A stretch of 14,647 nt of DNA from JAUWNP01 sp034430655. Its GTDB lineage: Bacteria > Chloroflexota > Anaerolineae > B4-G1. A program made the translations under genes and the position numbers. The notes beneath the pieces are model-generated. The model had not been told where the DNA came from. It saw nothing but the letters and a program-made list of their open reading frames with translations, and searched no databases. Positions 11,672 through 14,647 of this stretch are shown piece after piece; the first letter of the stretch is position 1, and each line of letters begins with the position of its first letter. The stretch covers positions 1 through 14,647 of the forward strand of contig DAOUEC010000302.1 of assembly GCA_034430655.1 (NCBI GenBank). The letters are read 5' to 3'.

Positions 11672-13150
11672 ATGAACATTTTGCTTGTCTACCCCGAGTT
11701 TCCAGATACATTCTGGAGTTTCAAACACGCGCTCAGGTTTGTGCGCAAAAAGGCGTCTACGCCCCCTCTGGGCCTACTGACCATCGCCGCGATGTTGCCC
11801 GCGGAATGGAACAAGCGGCTGGTTGACGTCAACGTGACGAGTCTGACCCGGCAAGACCTGGCCTGGGCCGACTATGTGTTTATCAGCGCCATGGTCGTGC
11901 AGCAAGACTCGGCACGCGAAATCATCGCTCGCTGCAAGGAAGCGGGCGTCCAGATTGTCGCCGGGGGGCCCCTGTTCACCGACGAGTACGAGCAATTTGA
12001 AGAAGTTGACCATTTCGTGCTCAACGAAGCCGAGGTAACCCTGGCACCTTTTCTGGCGGACCTGGAGCGTGGGGAGGCGAAACGGGTTTACATGACGTCC
12101 GAGTTTCCCGACATCCGACAGACTCCCATTCCTCTCTGGGAATTGGCCGACGTGGACTGCTATGCCACGATGGCCATCCAGTTTTCCCGGGGCTGTCCCT
12201 TCAATTGCGATTTCTGCAACATAACCACGCTGTTCGGGCACCGGCCGCGTATCAAAACTGCCCCACAGATCATCGCCGAACTGGATAGCCTCTATGCCAT
12301 GGGATGGCGAGGCGGCGTCTTTTTCGTTGACGACAACTTTATCGGCAGCAAGAAGCAACTCAAGGCCGAGATTTTGCCCGCGTTGATCGAATGGCGCAAA
12401 GACAAGGCCGGCATGTCCTTCAGCACAGAAGTGTCCATCAATCTGACCGATGACGAGGAACTGATGCGCATGCTGGTGGATGCCGGGTTCACCACGGTGT
12501 TCATCGGCATTGAGACGCCGAACGAGGATAGCCTGACGGAATGTAGCAAGATTCAGAACAAGAATCGCGACCTGGTCGAAAGCGTCAAGCGCATCCAACG
12601 CGCCGGTCTCCAGGTGCAAGGAGGGTTCATCGTCGGCTTCGACAGCGATCCTCCCTCAATCTTCCAACGGCAGATTGATTTCATCCAACGAAGCGGCATT
12701 GTAACGGCGATGGTGGGCCTGCTTCAGGCTCCCCATGGAACGCGGCTCTACGAACGCCTGAAGCGCGAAGGCCGTATCCTGGGCGACATGTCGGGCGATA
12801 ACGTGAATGGCTCGACGAACATCATTCCCAGGATGGGTCTGGCAACGCTGCGCGAGGGGTACCGCAAGATTCTGGACCAGATCTATTCTCCAAAACTCTA
12901 CTACAAGCGCGTCAAAACCTTTCTCCAGGAATACGAGCCCCCCAGGATCAGGGCTCATTTTGAGTTTGAGTACGTCCTGGCCTTTCTGCGGTCCATCTAC
13001 CAACTGGGGATAAAAGGTGTGGAGAGAGTCCATTATTGGCGGCTCTTTTTCTGGACCCTGTTCCGCCGCCCCAGGTTGCTTCCATTGGCGATCACGTTGG
13101 CGATCTATGGCTTCCATTTTCGCCAGGTCTGCGAATTGCACGTTCTCTAA
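11672..13150 (+). CDS. Cobalamin-binding-type radical SAM protein (DUF4070/HpnR-like)
   Basis: A 492-residue class B radical SAM enzyme. Residues 1-135 form an N-terminal cobalamin-binding-type Rossmann domain (NILLVYPEFPDTFWSFKHAL and on), without a DxHxxG motif. The radical SAM core carries the 4Fe-4S ligands Cys175, Cys179 and Cys182 (CPFNCDFC). The C-terminal region resembles DUF4070, as in the hopanoid C-3 methylase HpnR and related lipid-modifying enzymes. Residues 454-481 are aromatic and hydrophobic (HYWRLFFWTLF, LLPLAITLAIYGFHF), a probable membrane contact. Such enzymes methylate or cross-link unactivated carbons, usually on hydrophobic substrates; the reaction here is unknown. AGGAG at 11661-11665 precedes the ATG. 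It is the last gene of the TetR operon. Confidence 0.9.
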   Translation: MNILLVYPEFPDTFWSFKHALRFVRKKASTPPLGLLTIAAMLPAEWNKRLVDVNVTSLTRQDLAWADYVFISAMVVQQDSAREIIARCKEAGVQIVAGGPLFTDEYEQFEEVDHFVLNEAEVTLAPFLADLERGEAKRVYMTSEFPDIRQTPIPLWELADVDCYATMAIQFSRGCPFNCDFCNITTLFGHRPRIKTAPQIIAELDSLYAMGWRGGVFFVDDNFIGSKKQLKAEILPALIEWRKDKAGMSFSTEVSINLTDDEELMRMLVDAGFTTVFIGIETPNEDSLTECSKIQNKNRDLVESVKRIQRAGLQVQGGFIVGFDSDPPSIFQRQIDFIQRSGIVTAMVGLLQAPHGTRLYERLKREGRILGDMSGDNVNGSTNIIPRMGLATLREGYRKILDQIYSPKLYYKRVKTFLQEYEPPRIRAHFEFEYVLAFLRSIYQLGIKGVERVHYWRLFFWTLFRRPRLLPLAITLAIYGFHFRQVCELHVL

Positions 13151-13167
13151 CCAGGGGGAATGTCAAC

Positions 13168-13200
13168 GGGGCAGGCCCGTTACCGGGCCTGCCCCTTCTC
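13168..13200 (+). terminator. Terminator hairpin of the TetR operon
   Basis: GGGGCAGGCCCG (13168-13179) and CGGGCCTGCCCC (13184-13195) form a perfect 12-bp stem with a TTAC loop, followed by TTCTC. It lies 17 bases after the radical SAM stop and 27 bases before the end of the convergent minus-strand gene. The T run is weak, but stem strength and placement support termination, possibly from both sides. Confidence 0.75.
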
Positions 13201-13222
13201 ATCCAAATCCGCTATATGGGGG

Positions 13223-14425
13223 TTAGATCAACCCGAGTTTCTCTCCTCCCTCTTTGAAGTCGCCAATGGCCTTGTCTAACTGGTCCTTCGTGTGCTCCGA
13301 ACACAACTGGACCCTGATTCTCGCCTTACCGCGAGCCACCATGGGGTAGACGATAGGCAGTACGTAGATGCCTTTCTCCCACACGAAATCGGCCAGGGCC
13401 TTCGCTGTCTTGCTTTCGCCGCACATTACCGGCACAATCGGCGTCTCGCTGTTCCCGGTGTCAAAGCCGGCTTCCTTCATCCTCTCGATGAAGTAGTTGC
13501 GGTTTTCCCACACCTTCTTCACCCGTTGTGGGTCGGATTCCATGACGTCAATGGCCGCTATAGTTGCTGCGGCTATTCCGGGGGGTAGGGCTCCGCTGAG
13601 CAGCCAGGTTCTGGATTTGTTCAGGGCAAAGTTTCTCAAATCCTCGCTGCCACTGATGTGTCCGCCTACAATCCCAAAAGCCTTTGAGAATGTCCCCATC
13701 TCGACCTGCACCTGGTCACGACTGAGGCCGAAGTGGTTGACGATGCCCCGCCCTCCTTCGCCAAGGACGCCCTCGCCATGTGCATCGTCCACGTATACGC
13801 CCGCGCCATGCTCTGCGGCGATCTCCGCGATCTCTGGCAGCGGAGCCAGGTCACCATCCATGCTGAAGACGCCATCGGTGACGATCCAGATGTGCTTGTA
13901 GGGCGGTTTGTGTTCCTCCGCTTCCTTCATGACTCGGGCCAGGTCTTCAACGTCCTTATGTTTGAAAACGGCGCGGTCCGCGCGGCTCAGCCGCATCCCA
14001 TCAATGATCGAGCCGTGATTCAACTCATCCGAGACGAAAAGATCGCCTTGGCCGGCGAGTTGTTGGACGAGGCCCTCGTTCACCATGAAGCCTGTTTGGA
14101 AGGTCAGGGAGGCGGGTGCATCTTTAAATTGCGCCAGGCGTCTATCCAGTTCCCTGTGAACGGACATATCGCCAGCGATTGAGCGGTCGCTCCCCGCCCC
14201 CGCCCCGTACTTCCTAGTGGCCTCGATCATGGCTTCCACGACCTTGGGATGTGTGGAGAGGTTGAGGTAGTTGTTGGAGCAGAGCATTATCACTTCCCTG
14301 CCGTCCACGATGCAGGCGGGGCCGCTGGCGGATTGGAGTTCCCTGGGCTCCCAGCTCAAACCCGCGCGGACCAGGCGTTGATACTCGTCGCCTAGATAAC
14401 TCGTTGGATCTCTTTTGATTTGCAT
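13223..14425 (-). CDS. kbl: Alpha-oxoamine synthase, 2-amino-3-ketobutyrate CoA ligase-like
   Basis: A 400-residue PLP-dependent fold-type I enzyme. The PLP lysine is Lys248 in GTFSKAFG; other markers are SDELNHGSIIDG, TDGVFSMDGD and VYVDDAHGEG. Overall pattern, length and the ending GIYVLPIVYPMVARGKARIRVQ match glycine C-acetyltransferase (Kbl), which cleaves 2-amino-3-ketobutyrate to glycine and acetyl-CoA in threonine breakdown. Serine palmitoyltransferase and 8-amino-7-oxononanoate synthase share this fold and cannot be fully excluded; no threonine dehydrogenase gene is in view. The start is ATG 14425 with a perfect AGGAGGTGAT eight bases upstream; the GTG at 14434 lies inside that site. 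It converges on the radical SAM gene, so it is not part of the TetR operon. Confidence 0.87.
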   Translation of the reverse strand: MQIKRDPTSYLGDEYQRLVRAGLSWEPRELQSASGPACIVDGREVIMLCSNNYLNLSTHPKVVEAMIEATRKYGAGAGSDRSIAGDMSVHRELDRRLAQFKDAPASLTFQTGFMVNEGLVQQLAGQGDLFVSDELNHGSIIDGMRLSRADRAVFKHKDVEDLARVMKEAEEHKPPYKHIWIVTDGVFSMDGDLAPLPEIAEIAAEHGAGVYVDDAHGEGVLGEGGRGIVNHFGLSRDQVQVEMGTFSKAFGIVGGHISGSEDLRNFALNKSRTWLLSGALPPGIAAATIAAIDVMESDPQRVKKVWENRNYFIERMKEAGFDTGNSETPIVPVMCGESKTAKALADFVWEKGIYVLPIVYPMVARGKARIRVQLCSEHTKDQLDKAIGDFKEGGEKLGLI

Positions 14426-14450
14426 GTGTATCACCTCCTGATAACTTGGC

Positions 14451-14529
14451 GGATCTCCTCACTGGGGGGAGCATCCAACTTGACAGCGTTCCTGGGGCGA
14501 AATCATGAGACGCCCCGATTCCGTGTCAT
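14451..14529 (-). promoter_or_regulatory. Possible promoter and leader hairpin for the kbl-like gene
   Basis: On the minus strand, ATGACA (14529-14524) and CATGAT (14507-14502) are 16 bases apart and match five and four of six consensus bases. The implied leader holds a hairpin, GGATCTCC with GGAGcATCC (14451-14476), before the ribosome binding site. The -35 candidate lies at the edge of the inverted repeat at 14525-14623. This is a weak call. Confidence 0.3.
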
Positions 14530-14623
14530 TCTGAGCGACCAAAGGGAGCGAAGAATCTCGTTCCCGGCTGGAAATTCATCAGTGTAAAGCGAGATTCTTC
14601 GTCGCTTCGCTCCTCAGAATGAC
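14525..14623. repeat. Large inverted repeat (GTCATTCTGAG ... CTCAGAATGAC)
   Basis: The left arm runs from GTCATTCTGAG (14525-14535) to GAGCGAAGAATCTCG (14546-14560). The right arm runs from CGAGATTCTTCG (14590-14601) to CTCAGAATGAC (14613-14623). The arms are nearly complementary over about 34 bases around a loop of 29 bases. This sequence type is a widespread intergenic repeat in bacterial genomes. No gene is visible from here to the window end. Confidence 0.75.
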
Positions 14624-14647
14624 GAAGTCTCGTTGTAGTGTTAGCCG

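Noticed and set aside
9799..14425. A complete bacterial sphingolipid (ceramide) gene cluster
   Set aside because: An oxoamine synthase, epimerase-like protein and SDR are present, but the synthase looks like Kbl, is on the opposite strand, and no acyl carrier protein or ceramide-synthase-type acyltransferase gene is visible.
14494..14516. GGGGCG/CGCCCC hairpin as a terminator or riboswitch
   Set aside because: No T run on either strand, an 11-base loop, and no recognisable riboswitch core.

Overview
The window is about 60% GC by eye and reads as a bacterial chromosome segment. Gene types, the dksA/traR-lspA-rluD order, a K+-independent membrane pyrophosphatase and abundant palindromic intergenic repeats together suggest a Chloroflexota (Anaerolineae-like) genome. 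That placement is inference from gene style, not from a marker gene. I see no rRNA, tRNA, CRISPR array, transposase or phage gene, and no gene-free stretch over 300 bases.

Left part (1-4206, all + strand). The 3' end of a DksA/TraR-type zinc-finger gene overlaps lspA, which overlaps an RluA-family pseudouridine synthase gene, forming a tight housekeeping operon. After a palindromic repeat comes a nitrilase-superfamily gene whose nucleophile cysteine is replaced by glycine; it ends in a clear terminator. A cluster of hairpins and a good sigma-70-like promoter then lead into a two-gene unit: a PPC/DUF296 protein and a family 2 glycosyltransferase that overlaps it by GTGA.

Middle part (4207-9039). 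An internally duplicated protein of unknown function has its own extended -10 promoter inside a palindrome. It is followed by a proton-pumping pyrophosphatase (hppA), an unknown 199-residue protein with a terminator, and, on the minus strand, a secreted LysM x3 plus L,D-transpeptidase protein.

Right part (9040-13200, + strand). This is the most interesting section. A TetR-family regulator has a consensus promoter with a G8 run in its spacer and an 18-bp palindromic operator over the start point. It heads an apparent four-gene operon: TetR, NAD-dependent epimerase/dehydratase-like, SDR, and cobalamin-type radical SAM of the DUF4070/HpnR-like style. All three enzymes end in a hydrophobic or amphipathic tail, so I propose a TetR-controlled pathway acting on a membrane lipid or other hydrophobic substrate. 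The substrate is unknown. A perfect 12-bp terminator hairpin closes the operon.

At the right end a minus-strand alpha-oxoamine synthase (2-amino-3-ketobutyrate CoA ligase-like) converges on the operon. Its upstream region carries a large inverted repeat.
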